64,000 nt of DNA from JAJPJE01 sp963848375 (GCA_963848375.1 CAWKDK010000028.1:367578-431577); one strand, 5' to 3'; shown: positions 35,995 to 44,497, counted from the stretch's first letter. Translations and numbers: made by a program. Notes: generated by a model not told the origin, from the sequence alone.

Positions 35995-36921
35995 ATGAAA
36001 AAACTTAAGGTCTTAGCCTCCCTGACCACCCACGATAACGACTACCAGCGCGAGCAAGCGGCGTCGGTAGAAAGCACGGCGCGCAAGCTGGGCGTCGATC
36101 TGCAAATCCTTTACGCTAACAATGATGCGATCAACCAGAGCCAGCAGCTCCTGAAGGTAATTCAGGGACCGGCCGATGCGCGACCGGACGTGATTCTGCT
36201 CGAGCCTGTGGGAACCGGCCTTCCGCAGGTTGCGAAAGCGGCGGTGGGCGTGGGCATGGGTTGGGTAGTGTTGAATCGCGATGTGGACTACTTCCCTGAA
36301 TTGCGCAAGACCGCAAAGCTTCCCGTATTCGGGCTGAGTTCGGACCACTCCGAGATCGGACGCATTCAGGGCCGGCAGTTCGGCATTCTGCTTCAGCCCG
36401 GACAATGCGTTCTCTATATTGAAGGGCCAACGGTCAGCGACGCGTGTCGATACCGCACTTCAGGGATGAACAGCACCAAACCTCCAGAGGCGGAGATCAA
36501 GACATTGAAGGGCGCGTGGACCGAGACCAGCGCGTATAACGTCGTAAGCTCATGGTTAAAACTTTCGACGTCCCGCAGTCTTCCGGTTGGTGTAGTGGGA
36601 TGTCAGAATGACGCGATGGCGGTAGGCGCACGGAGGGCTTTCCAGGAACTGACCAAGGACGCCGACCGCGATCATTGGCTCAATCTGCCATTCACGGGAT
36701 GCGATGGATTGCCGGGTACAGGACAATCGTATGTTCGTCGCGGGTCGCTGACGGCAACGGTGGTTATCCCTGCACACGCCGGACACGCTCTCGAAACCTT
36801 CGTGAAGGCTGCTCAGACCGGCGTTCAACCTCCGGAGCGGACACTTACCGTTCCTGAGTCCTATCCGTCGCTGGATGAGCTGAAGTCGCATTCGAAGAAG
36901 GCTGTCGCGGTGAAAGCTTAA
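35995..36921 (+). CDS. Periplasmic-binding-protein-like sugar-binding protein without signal peptide
   Basis: 308 residues from ATG 35995 (or 316 from GTG 35971). The fold is that of LacI/ribose-binding proteins: 'LKVLASLTTHDNDYQREQAASVESTARKLGVDLQILYANNDAINQSQQLLKVI', then 'ARPDVILLEPVGTGLPQVAKAAVGVGMGWVVLNRDVDY', then 'VGVVGCQNDAMAVGARRAFQEL' and 'GCDGLPGTGQSYVRRGSLTATVVIPAHAGH', the usual ligand-contact segments. There is neither an N-terminal helix-turn-helix nor a signal peptide, and no ABC permease follows. It might be a cytoplasmic sensor domain or an exported protein with a missed N-terminus. Operator-like palindromes sit just upstream, and a terminator follows. Confidence 0.75.
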   Translation: MKKLKVLASLTTHDNDYQREQAASVESTARKLGVDLQILYANNDAINQSQQLLKVIQGPADARPDVILLEPVGTGLPQVAKAAVGVGMGWVVLNRDVDYFPELRKTAKLPVFGLSSDHSEIGRIQGRQFGILLQPGQCVLYIEGPTVSDACRYRTSGMNSTKPPEAEIKTLKGAWTETSAYNVVSSWLKLSTSRSLPVGVVGCQNDAMAVGARRAFQELTKDADRDHWLNLPFTGCDGLPGTGQSYVRRGSLTATVVIPAHAGHALETFVKAAQTGVQPPERTLTVPESYPSLDELKSHSKKAVAVKA

Positions 36922-36938
36922 GAGTGATTCCTGATTTG

Positions 36939-36966
36939 GGCGGAGCAGCGTAAGCTCCGCCTTTCA
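36939..36966 (+). terminator. Terminator hairpin after the sugar-binding protein
   Basis: Perfect 8-bp stem GGCGGAGC/GCTCCGCC with a 7-nt loop followed by TTTC, 17 bp after the stop codon. Confidence 0.7.
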
Positions 36967-37110
36967 CGGCCTTTTCCTGCCTGATAAATTCCTTGAATAT
37001 GCTGCATCAGCTCTTTTAATTGGCGAGGAGCAAACCCCGCCGCTATCCTCTTTCGTTAACGCTATCAATCTAGTTTTCCTGGGTCCTTAAATCCCATTCC
37101 AAGGAGATCC

Positions 37111-38541
37111 ATGTCAAACGAACTGCGGAATTTTCTGGCGCTCTCATATGAAGAGCTTGAGGAACTTAATCTTCACGCAAAAAAACAACGCCTCGATCGC
37201 GTCGACATTCACAAGATTCAGGAAGAACGCCTGAAATACTTGACCGACGAAAAGCGGATCAAGGCCGTCACAGTGATGTTCAGCGACCTGGAAGGCCGCC
37301 TGCACATGCTGGACTATGACAAAAAGTTCCTCATCAAGAGCTGGGACAACCTCACTTTTGACGGCTCTTCCATCCGCGGTTTCACCGCGCAGCGTGAGAG
37401 CGATCTGCGCCTTGGCATCGATTGGAGCGCGTTCTATTGGGGACCGGCTGACTTCTTTGGACCCGGCAAAGTGATGGTGTTCGGCGAAGTCATCGACAAA
37501 GGCGGCGCACCCTACAGCGCGGATATTCGTGGCGTGCTGAAAAGCTATACCGGCGACCTCTTCAAAAAAGAGGGCTACACGCTGAATGCCGCCAACGAAA
37601 TCGAAGGTTTCCTGTTCAAGGGAGCCGACGCGGAGCGCCATTATCACGAGACGGCCAAATTCGAGTACGTGAATACCGGCGGCTACTACCACTCGCTGCC
37701 CGGCGATCTGCTGCGCACGTTCATTGACACGACCGCCGAAGTGCAGCGCGCGATGGGTTTCCAGAATGAGAAGGATCACCCGGAAGTTGCGCCATCGCAA
37801 TTCGAAATCAACTACGGCTACGGCGAAGCAGTCGCAGCAGCGGACCAGATTCAGCTCTACAAGCTGATCTGTCGTGAAGTCGCGACGAAGATGGGATTGA
37901 CCGCGTCGTTCCTGCCGAAGCCGGTTGTCGGGGTAAACGGCAGTGGCATGCACACCAACGTCTCGATCAGCAAAGGCGGCAAGAACCTGTTCTGGGATGC
38001 AAAGGGCGAAGAGAAGCTCAGCAAGCTGGGCTACTCGTTCATCGATCGCATTCTCACGCACGGCAATGACATCTGCCTGCTGCTGAACGCGAGCGTTAAT
38101 GCATATCGCCGGCTTGATCCGCACTTTGAAGCTCCGAATCAGATCAAGGCGTCGCCAACCGACCGCGGTTCCATGGTTCGTATTCCGATCGGCAACGAGA
38201 AGAGCATGCGCGTGGAAGTTCGCTCGGTGAGTCCAGATGCGAATCCCTACATGGTGTTGCTGACGGTATTCAAGACGGGCATCGACGGCGAGATTGCAAA
38301 GATCAAGAATCTCCGCCAGGCCGAGCGCTATTTGCCAGACAACATCTACACCGCGTTGGAGGACTTCCGCAAAGCGGAGTGGACGTCAAAGCTTCTCGGC
38401 GAAGACGTGAAGGCGCGCTATGCCGACTTAAAGCAGGCTTCAGCGGATCGTTGCCCGCGCCTGCTGGGAACGTTTGTGAAGGCGCCGGAAGTGCAGTATC
38501 ACCACGACGTCTACAACCAGTTCCTGTGGAATATGTTCTAG
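37111..38541 (+). CDS. glnA: Glutamine synthetase (type I-like)
   Basis: 476 residues from ATG 37111 (AAGGAG before it). Joins ammonium to glutamate using ATP. Landmarks: 'LTFDGSSIRGF' (beta-grasp domain end), 'NEIEGFLF' and 'HPEVAPSQFEINYGYGEAVAAADQI' (metal-binding Glu residues), 'NGSGMHTNVSIS' (NGSGMH loop), 'NAYRRL' and 'SMVRIP' (ATP/glutamate contacts). It carries an N-terminal helix of about 45 residues before the usual start. The tyrosine used for adenylylation in enterobacterial enzymes is not obvious in the short C-terminal region. It stands alone with its own terminator, close to amt, which supplies its substrate. Confidence 0.92.
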   Translation: MSNELRNFLALSYEELEELNLHAKKQRLDRVDIHKIQEERLKYLTDEKRIKAVTVMFSDLEGRLHMLDYDKKFLIKSWDNLTFDGSSIRGFTAQRESDLRLGIDWSAFYWGPADFFGPGKVMVFGEVIDKGGAPYSADIRGVLKSYTGDLFKKEGYTLNAANEIEGFLFKGADAERHYHETAKFEYVNTGGYYHSLPGDLLRTFIDTTAEVQRAMGFQNEKDHPEVAPSQFEINYGYGEAVAAADQIQLYKLICREVATKMGLTASFLPKPVVGVNGSGMHTNVSISKGGKNLFWDAKGEEKLSKLGYSFIDRILTHGNDICLLLNASVNAYRRLDPHFEAPNQIKASPTDRGSMVRIPIGNEKSMRVEVRSVSPDANPYMVLLTVFKTGIDGEIAKIKNLRQAERYLPDNIYTALEDFRKAEWTSKLLGEDVKARYADLKQASADRCPRLLGTFVKAPEVQYHHDVYNQFLWNMF

Positions 38542-38561
38542 AGCGAATCTGCTCTATAGTG

Positions 38562-38597
38562 AACGCCCCGGCCGCAACAACGGTTGGGGCGTTTTTG
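38562..38597 (+). terminator. Rho-independent terminator after glnA
   Basis: Perfect 8-bp stem AACGCCCC/GGGGCGTT with a 16-nt loop, continuing into TTTTTG, 20 bp after the glnA stop. Confidence 0.85.
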
Positions 38598-38701
38598 TTG
38601 CAACGTGATGGCGAGAGTTCCTCCCGCGCCCACGCACACACCTTCATGTGACCTGCTTCACTGCGACCGAACAGGTAAGTGATAGGCTCCGGATCAGAGC
38701 G

Positions 38702-38917
38702 ATGAATATCTCGCGGAAGCGTCCGGTTCCGGTCGCACGGTGGTACGAGCGCGGAGGCACGTGCCATCAGACAGCCCCAGCCTTTCTTCTGGCCGAGGCG
38801 GAATTTGAGTCATCAGCCGAGATCCGGATACGAATCTGTCCCTGGTGCACCCATGTGCTGCGACGGCAGCACCGATTGAAAATAGTTCGCTGCCGTTGTG
38901 GATTTGTCTGGGAGTAA
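38702..38917 (+). CDS. Small protein with a zinc-ribbon-like Cys cluster
   Basis: 71 residues from ATG 38702. The C-terminal half reads CPWCTH ... VRCRCGFVWE, two CxxC-type knuckles 17 residues apart, the spacing of a zinc ribbon. The N-terminal half is basic without clear structure. No strong ribosome site. An antisense frame overlaps it but has no features. Gene status is uncertain. Confidence 0.35.
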   Translation: MNISRKRPVPVARWYERGGTCHQTAPAFLLAEAEFESSAEIRIRICPWCTHVLRRQHRLKIVRCRCGFVWE

Positions 38918-38962
38918 CCGGCAGGCGACCACTCAGAGGACAGCAAAGACAGGAGCAATCCC

Positions 38963-39319
38963 ATGGATATTGTTAAGTATCGTTTGGATGAAACCACTGA
39001 TGTGATCGCGTTGGTTGTTGGTGAGCGCACACTCGAGGGCGAGAAACACGCAACATTAGTTTTTGCAAACCCCAGCCGGGCGACGCAGATGACCTCGTCG
39101 TTCTGGCGCGAGGCGCTGGTTCGGGTGAAGGACGCACGGCAGGGAAGCGGCGTTGGGGAATGGGTGGAGCAGATCTTGATCAATACCGGCCCGTTGAACG
39201 TTCTGGTTCCAGGGATTCCGCACTTCTCCGTAGAGACCATTCAGCCTGCGGTTAAGGAGCCCGTCTCCGTGCATGCGGAAGAATCGGAGCCGCACGCGGA
39301 TCGACCGGCGAGAAGATAG
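38963..39319 (+). CDS. Hypothetical protein
   Basis: 118 residues from ATG 38963 with AGGAG seven bases before it. Compact alpha/beta pattern ('DVIALVVGERTLEGEKHATLVFANPSRATQM', then 'FWREALVRVKDARQGSGVGEWVEQILINTGPLNVLVPGIPHFSVE') and a charged disordered tail. No signal peptide or membrane segment. No family recognised. It is convergent with dxs, sharing a hairpin terminator. Confidence 0.65.
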   Translation: MDIVKYRLDETTDVIALVVGERTLEGEKHATLVFANPSRATQMTSSFWREALVRVKDARQGSGVGEWVEQILINTGPLNVLVPGIPHFSVETIQPAVKEPVSVHAEESEPHADRPARR

Positions 39320-39327
39320 TTAGAACA

Positions 39328-39350
39328 GGACAGGCGAGCCCCGCCTGTCC
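39328..39350. terminator. Bidirectional terminator hairpin between convergent genes
   Basis: Perfect 9-bp stem GGACAGGCG/CGCCTGTCC with a 5-nt loop, placed between the plus-strand hypothetical gene and the dxs stop, which it touches. Confidence 0.7.
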
Positions 39351-41248
39351 TATATTGCCGCTTGTGATGTCTTAGGCTGCTTGGAAAGCAAGTAGGGCCG
39401 AAGCTTTTCCATTGCCGCTTCGACGGTGATCCCGTATTTCGCTCTGAGAGCCTCTGGCTTGCCATGTTCGATGAACTGATCGGGCCAGCCAATGCGAACT
39501 ACAGGGGTCGACAAGCCAGCGTTACTGAGTTCTTCGAGGACAGCGCTTCCAAATCCACCGCGTAAAACGTGATCTTCCAGAGTGAGGATGACGTCCACAC
39601 TGCGCGCGTAAAACTCCAGCATCTCCGTATCAATTGGCTTCGTGAAGCGCGCATTGATGACCGCTGCTGATATGCCTTCCGCCTCCAGCTTTACGGCGAC
39701 TTCCTGCGCCATGGGAACCATGGCCCCGAGCGCAAAGATCGCGACACGATCATTTTCTCCATGTTGAAGCAGTTCGGCCTTGCCGATCGGGATTGCGCGC
39801 GGCACGTCTTTCACTGGAGTTCCGGGGCCGGTTCCGCGCGGATAACGCACCGCAATCGGTCCTTCATACTGCATCGCGGTAAAAAGCATGTCGGCGAGCT
39901 CGTCTTCATCCTTCGGGACCATGTGAACGATATTCGGAATGCCTCGCAGGTAGCTAATGTCGAACAGGCCGTGATGGGTAGGTCCGTCGTCGCCGGAGAG
40001 CGAACCGCGGTCCATGCAAAAAACGACGGGCAGGTTTTGCAGGCAGACATCGTGAACAATCGGATCAAAGGCGCGCTGCAGGAAGGTTGAGTAAATCGTG
40101 CAGAAGGGCTTGAGTCCGCGGGTCGCCATGCCCGCTGCGAACAGCACCGCGTGTTCCTCGGCGATGCCGACGTCGAAGTATCTGTCGGGATGATGCGGGC
40201 GGAAGCGATCGAGTCCGGTTCCATTCGGCATCGCGGCCGTGATCGCCACAACCTTTTTATTCATGTTCGCCAGTTTCACCAGCGTATCCGCGAATACTTC
40301 GGAATAGGTGCGGCGGCCGGTTGGCGCGGTCTCTCCCGTCTCTGGATCGTAAGGCCCGAGTCCATGAAATTTCTTCTGCTTCTGCAAGGCGGGCTCGAAG
40401 CCCTTGCCCTTCTGCGTAAGCACGTGCAGCAGGACTGGGCGATCCTGCGTCTTCAGGAACTCGAAAGTCTTGATCAGCGTGGCGATATCGTGGCCATCGA
40501 TTGGGCCGTAATATTTCAGCCCAAGTTCTTCGAAGATCACGCTAGGCCAGAGAATGCCCTTTGCGACTTCTTCCGCCTTGCGCGCCATATTGAGCGCCCG
40601 CTTGCCGCCGACCCTTTCGACAAAGCGGCCCGCACGGTCGTGCAGATAATCGTATTTCGGGCTGGTAACGATCTTGTTCAAATAGCTGGCAATCGCACCG
40701 ACGTTCTTGTCGATCGACCATTCGTTATCGTTAAGGATGACCAGCATGCGCTTGGTGGATTGCGCGATATTGTTCAGCGCTTCGTAAGTAATCCCGCAGG
40801 TAAACGCCGCATCACCGGCCAGCGCAACAACGTGTTCCTTGCCACCGGTCTTGTCGCGTGCGACAGCCATACCGAGTGCTGCGGAAAGCGCGGTACCAGC
40901 GTGTCCGGCGCCGTAGCAGTCGTGCTCGCTTTCCGTGCGCAGCATGAATCCATTTAGGCCGCCGGGCGTGCGAATGGTGTGGAACTGCTCGCGGCGTCCC
41001 GTGAGCAATTTGTGCACGTAGGCCTGGTGGCTCACGTCGAAGACGAAATGGTCTGTCGGCGTGTTGAAGACGTAGTGCATCGCGAGGGTCAGCTCGACCA
41101 CGCCGAGATTCGGGCCCAAGTGGCCGCCCGTCTTCGAAAGGACGTTGATGAGTTCCTCGCGTATTTCCGCCGCGAGGGTTTCGAGCTGCCGGATAGAAAG
41201 CCGCTTTACGTCGGCAGGAGAGTGAATGGAATCAAGTAAAGGTGTCAT
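39350..41248 (-). CDS. dxs: 1-deoxy-D-xylulose-5-phosphate synthase
   Basis: 632 residues, full length. A thiamine-diphosphate enzyme that makes DXP from pyruvate and glyceraldehyde-3-phosphate, the first step of the MEP isoprenoid route. Visible motifs: 'GHLGPNLGVVELTLAMHYVF' (N-terminal), 'FDVSHQAYVHKLLTGR', the ThDP/Mg site 'VALAGDAAFTCGITYEALNNIAQS' (GDA...NN), 'YYGPIDGHDI', 'DVGIAEEHAVLFAAGMA' (catalytic Glu) and 'DRGSLSGDDGPTHHGLFDISYLR'. Phe-Thr-Cys replaces the commoner Leu-Thr-Gly after GDA, a mild change. It appears to be single-gene. Confidence 0.95.
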   Translation of the reverse strand: MTPLLDSIHSPADVKRLSIRQLETLAAEIREELINVLSKTGGHLGPNLGVVELTLAMHYVFNTPTDHFVFDVSHQAYVHKLLTGRREQFHTIRTPGGLNGFMLRTESEHDCYGAGHAGTALSAALGMAVARDKTGGKEHVVALAGDAAFTCGITYEALNNIAQSTKRMLVILNDNEWSIDKNVGAIASYLNKIVTSPKYDYLHDRAGRFVERVGGKRALNMARKAEEVAKGILWPSVIFEELGLKYYGPIDGHDIATLIKTFEFLKTQDRPVLLHVLTQKGKGFEPALQKQKKFHGLGPYDPETGETAPTGRRTYSEVFADTLVKLANMNKKVVAITAAMPNGTGLDRFRPHHPDRYFDVGIAEEHAVLFAAGMATRGLKPFCTIYSTFLQRAFDPIVHDVCLQNLPVVFCMDRGSLSGDDGPTHHGLFDISYLRGIPNIVHMVPKDEDELADMLFTAMQYEGPIAVRYPRGTGPGTPVKDVPRAIPIGKAELLQHGENDRVAIFALGAMVPMAQEVAVKLEAEGISAAVINARFTKPIDTEMLEFYARSVDVILTLEDHVLRGGFGSAVLEELSNAGLSTPVVRIGWPDQFIEHGKPEALRAKYGITVEAAMEKLRPYLLSKQPKTSQAAI

Positions 41249-41405
41249 GCGTCAGATTCTGCAAAGCAATTCTAGATGATCCTGAGCAGCCGTGCCCGAG
41301 CATGAACTGCCGACGCACAATGACGGGAGGTTGATTCGCATGGATACTGCCGCACACTCCACGGCCCTGGGTATCAAAGAGAGATGCAGATGAGATCAGA
41401 AATTC

Positions 41406-41481
41406 TGGAGCACGGGATGGGATTTGAACCCATGTATAACGGCTTTGCAGGCCGCCGCGTTAGCCACTTCGCCACCCGTGC
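41406..41481 (-). tRNA. tRNA-Cys (GCA)
   Basis: 76-nt cloverleaf on the minus strand. The acceptor stem GCACGGG/CCCGTGC is closed by discriminator U and an encoded CCA; the anticodon is GCA in CCTGCAAAG; the T arm is TGGGTTCAAATCCCA. U73 is the expected identity base for cysteine. It lies beside the sulfur-transporter operon. Confidence 0.95.
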
Positions 41482-41491
41482 CCATTTTGAA

Positions 41492-42250
41492 CTAGGTTGT
41501 TGCGAATCCCCAGCGGCGTCGGAGAGCACGCTCCATGCCGCGGAAGAAGATCGCATCGACTAGCCAACCGAGTGCGATGATTAGCAGCATCACTGCGAAC
41601 ACCTGGCTTATATCGTTCAGATCACGCCCCATCATTAACAGTTGTCCGAGGCCGAGCGTAACGAAGATCATTTCACCGCTGATGAGCGAACGCCAGGCGA
41701 AGGCCCAGCCCTGCTTCAGGCCGGAGATCAGGTGAGGCAGGCTGGCGGGCAGCAGAACGTGAATGATGAGTTTCCATCCGCTCGCGCCAAGATTCTGGCC
41801 TGCCATAGGGTAAATCTTAGGGATGCTGCGCAAGCCGGATTCGACGGAAATCGTGATTGCCAACAGAGATCCCATGACAACGACGAAGAGGATCGCTTTT
41901 TCGGTGAGGCCGAACCAGAGAATCGCGACCGGTAGCCAGCAAATGCTCGGAATACTTTGCAGGCTGACAAGCAAACGTCCAAGCGTTTCAGAGAGGAAAC
42001 GACTGTATGCGGTTAGAAAGCCAAGCGCTACGCCGAGCACGCAGGAAATCGCATAGCCGATGGCTACGCGTTTCATGCTGACGCCAATGCCGATCCAGAA
42101 ACTGTGATCGGAGAAGCCGGAGCGTAAGGACTCGAAAACCGAATATGGCGTCGGAAACAAGTAGGGCGGCCACAGTTTCAACAGAACGACCAATTCCCAT
42201 ATGGCGAGAAGCCCAGCGTAAAACGCGATCTGGCGCAGAACCTTACGCAT
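41492..42250 (-). CDS. ABC transporter permease, SsuC/TauC family
   Basis: 252 residues with six membrane helices, starting 'QIAFYAGLLAIWELVVLLKLW'. The EAA loop reads 'QNLGASGWKLIIHVLLPASLPHLISGLKQGWAFAWRSLISGEM', which contacts the ATPase. This matches permeases of the taurine/sulfonate/nitrate (TauT/NitT) group. Its ATG overlaps the ATPase gene by 8 bp, and the order is binding protein-ATPase-permease. The tRNA-Cys gene follows 10 bp downstream on the same strand and may be co-transcribed. The upstream Cys-codon leader favours a sulfur compound as substrate. Confidence 0.9.
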   Translation of the reverse strand: MRKVLRQIAFYAGLLAIWELVVLLKLWPPYLFPTPYSVFESLRSGFSDHSFWIGIGVSMKRVAIGYAISCVLGVALGFLTAYSRFLSETLGRLLVSLQSIPSICWLPVAILWFGLTEKAILFVVVMGSLLAITISVESGLRSIPKIYPMAGQNLGASGWKLIIHVLLPASLPHLISGLKQGWAFAWRSLISGEMIFVTLGLGQLLMMGRDLNDISQVFAVMLLIIALGWLVDAIFFRGMERALRRRWGFATT

Positions 42251-43064
42251 GGCTGTACTCCGCGAGAACTGCCTTATCGATCTCTGATCTCAGTTCCGAA
42301 AGAATCTCTTTCGCCTTCAAAGCGACTTCGGGATCTTCTAGCGAGCGCGAGCGCTCGAGTTCGATCGCAAACTCGCGTTTGATTCGGCCGGGGCGATAGC
42401 TCATCACGATTACACGATCTCCCAGGCGAACAGCCTCACGCACGTTGTGGGTGACGAAGATGATGGTCTGGCCGGTTTCGGCCCAGATGCGTTCTAACTC
42501 ATCGTGGAGCCGATCGCGAGTCTGCGCGTCTAGCGCCGTGAAAGGCTCGTCCATGAGAAGCACTCCGGGTTCAAGCGCGAGCGCCCGGGCAAGTGAGACG
42601 CGTTGCTTCATTCCGCCGGAGAGCTGGTGAATGTAGCTGTTTTCGAACTGCGACAGGTGCACCAGTTGGATGAAATGCCGCGCACGCTCTTTGCGCTCAT
42701 TGCGAGGTACGCCCTTCATCTTTAATCCGAACTCAACGTTTTCGCGAACATTGAGCCAGGGGAAAAGGCCGAGCTCCTGGAAGATCAAAATCCGGTCCGG
42801 TCCCGGACCGTTGGTCGGTTGCCCGTCGATCAGAATCGCGCCGCCCGAGGGTTGGTCGAGCCCGGCGATGATGTGCAACAGCGTGGATTTGCCGCAACCG
42901 GACGGGCCGACGATGCAAAGGAATTCGCCGCGCCGCACTTCGAGATCGATGGGCTGAAGCGCGAGCATGCGCTCACGTCCGTTGACATATTCCTTCGTGA
43001 TCCCTTGGACTTCAATTTTTCTTTCGCCAACAATCGACGACGGTATTTCGATGAGTGCGGCCAT
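42243..43064 (-). CDS. ABC transporter ATP-binding protein, SsuB/TauB family
   Basis: 273 residues. Walker A GPSGCGKST, Q-loop 'LIFQELGLFPWLNVRENV', signature 'LSGGMKQRVSLARAL', Walker B with D-loop 'VLLMDEPFTALDAQT' and H-loop 'FVTHNVREAV'. The FQE and FPW phrase is typical of the NitT/TauT/SsuB ATPases. It energises the permease encoded next to it. The ATG lies 18 bp after the binding-protein stop. All catalytic residues are intact. Confidence 0.92.
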   Translation of the reverse strand: MAALIEIPSSIVGERKIEVQGITKEYVNGRERMLALQPIDLEVRRGEFLCIVGPSGCGKSTLLHIIAGLDQPSGGAILIDGQPTNGPGPDRILIFQELGLFPWLNVRENVEFGLKMKGVPRNERKERARHFIQLVHLSQFENSYIHQLSGGMKQRVSLARALALEPGVLLMDEPFTALDAQTRDRLHDELERIWAETGQTIIFVTHNVREAVRLGDRVIVMSYRPGRIKREFAIELERSRSLEDPEVALKAKEILSELRSEIDKAVLAEYSHA

Positions 43065-43082
43065 GTTCGCTCCAGTTTTGCG

Positions 43083-44090
43083 TTACTGCACCGTTGGCAA
43101 CTTCTTTGCCCGCAATACTTCGTTGAGCAAGTCGAGGCTGTACAAGTTCGACAACTCAGGTTTCTGTTTCAGGAATCCCGCTTGATACGCGCGATCGGCG
43201 GACACGAGCAGCGACGATCGGATCGGATCGTAAGTAACTTCGAGGCGGCCGAATGCTTCGTCCAGCACTTTGGGTGGAATAGCACGGCCCGTGTCTTTCT
43301 GGATTTGTTGATTCAGAATCGTCTTTGCCTGCGAATTGTTCTTGTTGATCCACTGAGTAAGGTCGACGTGCGCATCTAGCCATTTCTTCACGACATCCGG
43401 ATGCTGCTTGAGAAAATCTGTGCGCACCACAATCTGGGTAATCACGAAGCGGTGGTCGGGCCACAGCGAACGCTCGTCAAGAAATAACTGAGCGCCGCCT
43501 TCCTGGATGAGGCGCGTCGCCCAAGGCTCGGGCGCCCACGAGGCATCGAGCTGTCCTTGTTGAAAGAGCGTCAGCTGATCGGGATTCGCAAGAGGGATCA
43601 CTTGCACATCGCCGCCTTTGTCAGTTGATTTCAGGTTGTTTTGCAGGAGCCACGCGCGTAGTGCGATGTCCTGTGTGTTCCCCAGTTGTGGGGATGCCAC
43701 TTTCTTCCCATGGAAATCTTCAGCTTTATGAATGTTTGCGGCTGACCGAACGACCAAAGCCGTTCCGCCGCTGGCTGAGCCAGCAACCACGCGCACGGCT
43801 TCACCTTGTGAGCGGATGTATCCAGTGATGGTGGGATTCGGGCCGACGTAAATCAGATCAACCGCGCCGGCGAAGAGCGCTTCAATGGCGGACGGCCCGG
43901 CGTTGAACGTTTTCCATTCGACTTTGGCGCCGGGTCCCAGAGCTTGTTCGAAGCGGCCATTCGCGCGGCCCACCAGAGCCTGGGCGTGCGTGATGTTCGG
44001 GAAGTATCCTGCGCGGACTGTGACTTGCGCCTGCGATGAGAGTGTCAGCAGAGCGAGTAGCGCGACGGTCAAAGCGATGCGAATTTTCAA
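43083..44090 (-). CDS. ABC transporter substrate-binding protein, SsuA/NitT-TauT family
   Basis: 335 residues from TTG 44090 (AAAGGGC upstream), which gives a proper signal peptide 'KIRIALTVALLALLTLSSQAQ'. A longer frame to 44165 runs through the terminator hairpin and is rejected. The mature protein begins 'VTVRAGYFPNITHAQALVGRANGRF', the opening of sulfonate/taurine/nitrate-binding proteins, with 'NAGPSAIEALFAGAVDLIYVGPNPTITGYIRS', then 'ASPQLGNTQDIALRAWL' and 'QGQLDASWAPEPWATRLI' lining the ligand cleft. Exact substrate is uncertain. It is the first structural gene after a polycysteine leader ORF and terminator, so expression is probably attenuated by cysteine supply. Confidence 0.88.
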   Translation of the reverse strand: MKIRIALTVALLALLTLSSQAQVTVRAGYFPNITHAQALVGRANGRFEQALGPGAKVEWKTFNAGPSAIEALFAGAVDLIYVGPNPTITGYIRSQGEAVRVVAGSASGGTALVVRSAANIHKAEDFHGKKVASPQLGNTQDIALRAWLLQNNLKSTDKGGDVQVIPLANPDQLTLFQQGQLDASWAPEPWATRLIQEGGAQLFLDERSLWPDHRFVITQIVVRTDFLKQHPDVVKKWLDAHVDLTQWINKNNSQAKTILNQQIQKDTGRAIPPKVLDEAFGRLEVTYDPIRSSLLVSADRAYQAGFLKQKPELSNLYSLDLLNEVLRAKKLPTVQ

Positions 44091-44143
44091 TCTTCTGCCC
44101 TTTCGTTGTTTTCGCTGATTTCGACCGGCTGGAGCGCAGAGCG

Positions 44144-44180
44144 CAAATAGAAAACCCACCGGCACGGTTGCGACGGTGGG
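44144..44180 (-). terminator. Attenuator terminator upstream of the ABC transporter
   Basis: On the minus strand: CCCACCG (44180-44174), a 12-nt loop, CGGTGGG (44161-44155), then TTTTCTATTT. It lies between the polycysteine leader ORF (stop at 44211) and the binding-protein start (44090). The 5' arm plus loop (CCACCGTCG, 44179-44171) can instead pair with leader bases CGACG-C-GTGG (44236-44227), nine pairs with one bulged C, giving an antiterminator. Confidence 0.75.
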
Positions 44181-44210
44181 TCTTAGAAGTGCTGAAATGA
44201 TAGAAACCGA

Positions 44211-44297
44211 TTAGCTCTTCGTTCCTCCACGCGTCGACACACGACGACACCGGCAACAACAACACGCCATGGCCATGGTGGACGCTGGTAAGAACAT
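44211..44297 (-). CDS. Polycysteine leader peptide of the sulfonate-type ABC operon
   Basis: A 28-codon ORF from ATG 44297 to TAA at 44211 (internal ATGs at 44276 and 44270). Its centre reads ACCCCRCRR, that is Cys codons TGT TGT TGT TGC, then CGG, TGT. The -10 element TATGAT lies exactly 7 bases before the first ATG, so the transcript probably starts at the A of that ATG (leaderless), and no ribosome site is present. A terminator hairpin follows at 44180. This arrangement is that of a ribosome-mediated attenuator sensing charged tRNA-Cys. Similar polycysteine leaderless sORFs are known as cysteine attenuators in mycobacteria. The peptide itself is unlikely to have another role. Confidence 0.75.
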   Translation of the reverse strand: MFLPASTMAMACCCCRCRRVSTRGGTKS

Positions 44298-44304
44298 GGG
44301 TTGC

Positions 44305-44333
44305 ATCATAGCGGATGAGGGGGATTGCGGCAA
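44305..44333 (-). promoter_or_regulatory. Sigma-70-type promoter of the ABC operon leader
   Basis: -35 TTGCCG (44333-44328), a 17-bp spacer, -10 TATGAT (44310-44305). The predicted start is about 7 bases on, at the leader ATG (44297). Confidence 0.75.
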
Positions 44334-44497
44334 CTTGATTGCGAAATCAAGGGTAACACCGACGTACATGGCGGTTCGATCGTGCCGGGGGGCCTGATTG
44401 CGCCAAGCTCAGTAAATATGCCCCTTGCAATGGAATCGAGGGTGCCCTGGTTCGTGGCTATCAGCGCGGCGAATGCGCCGAATCGAAATTTTACTGC

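Noticed and set aside
38767..39240. Minus-strand ORF of 157 codons opposite the small zinc-ribbon and hypothetical genes
   Set aside because: No ribosome site, no recognisable features, and it overlaps a plus-strand gene with a clear AGGAG start.
44091..44165. Longer N-terminus for the substrate-binding protein (start at 44165)
   Set aside because: It would be translated through the attenuator terminator and lacks a signal-peptide start; the TTG at 44090 gives a proper signal peptide and ribosome site.
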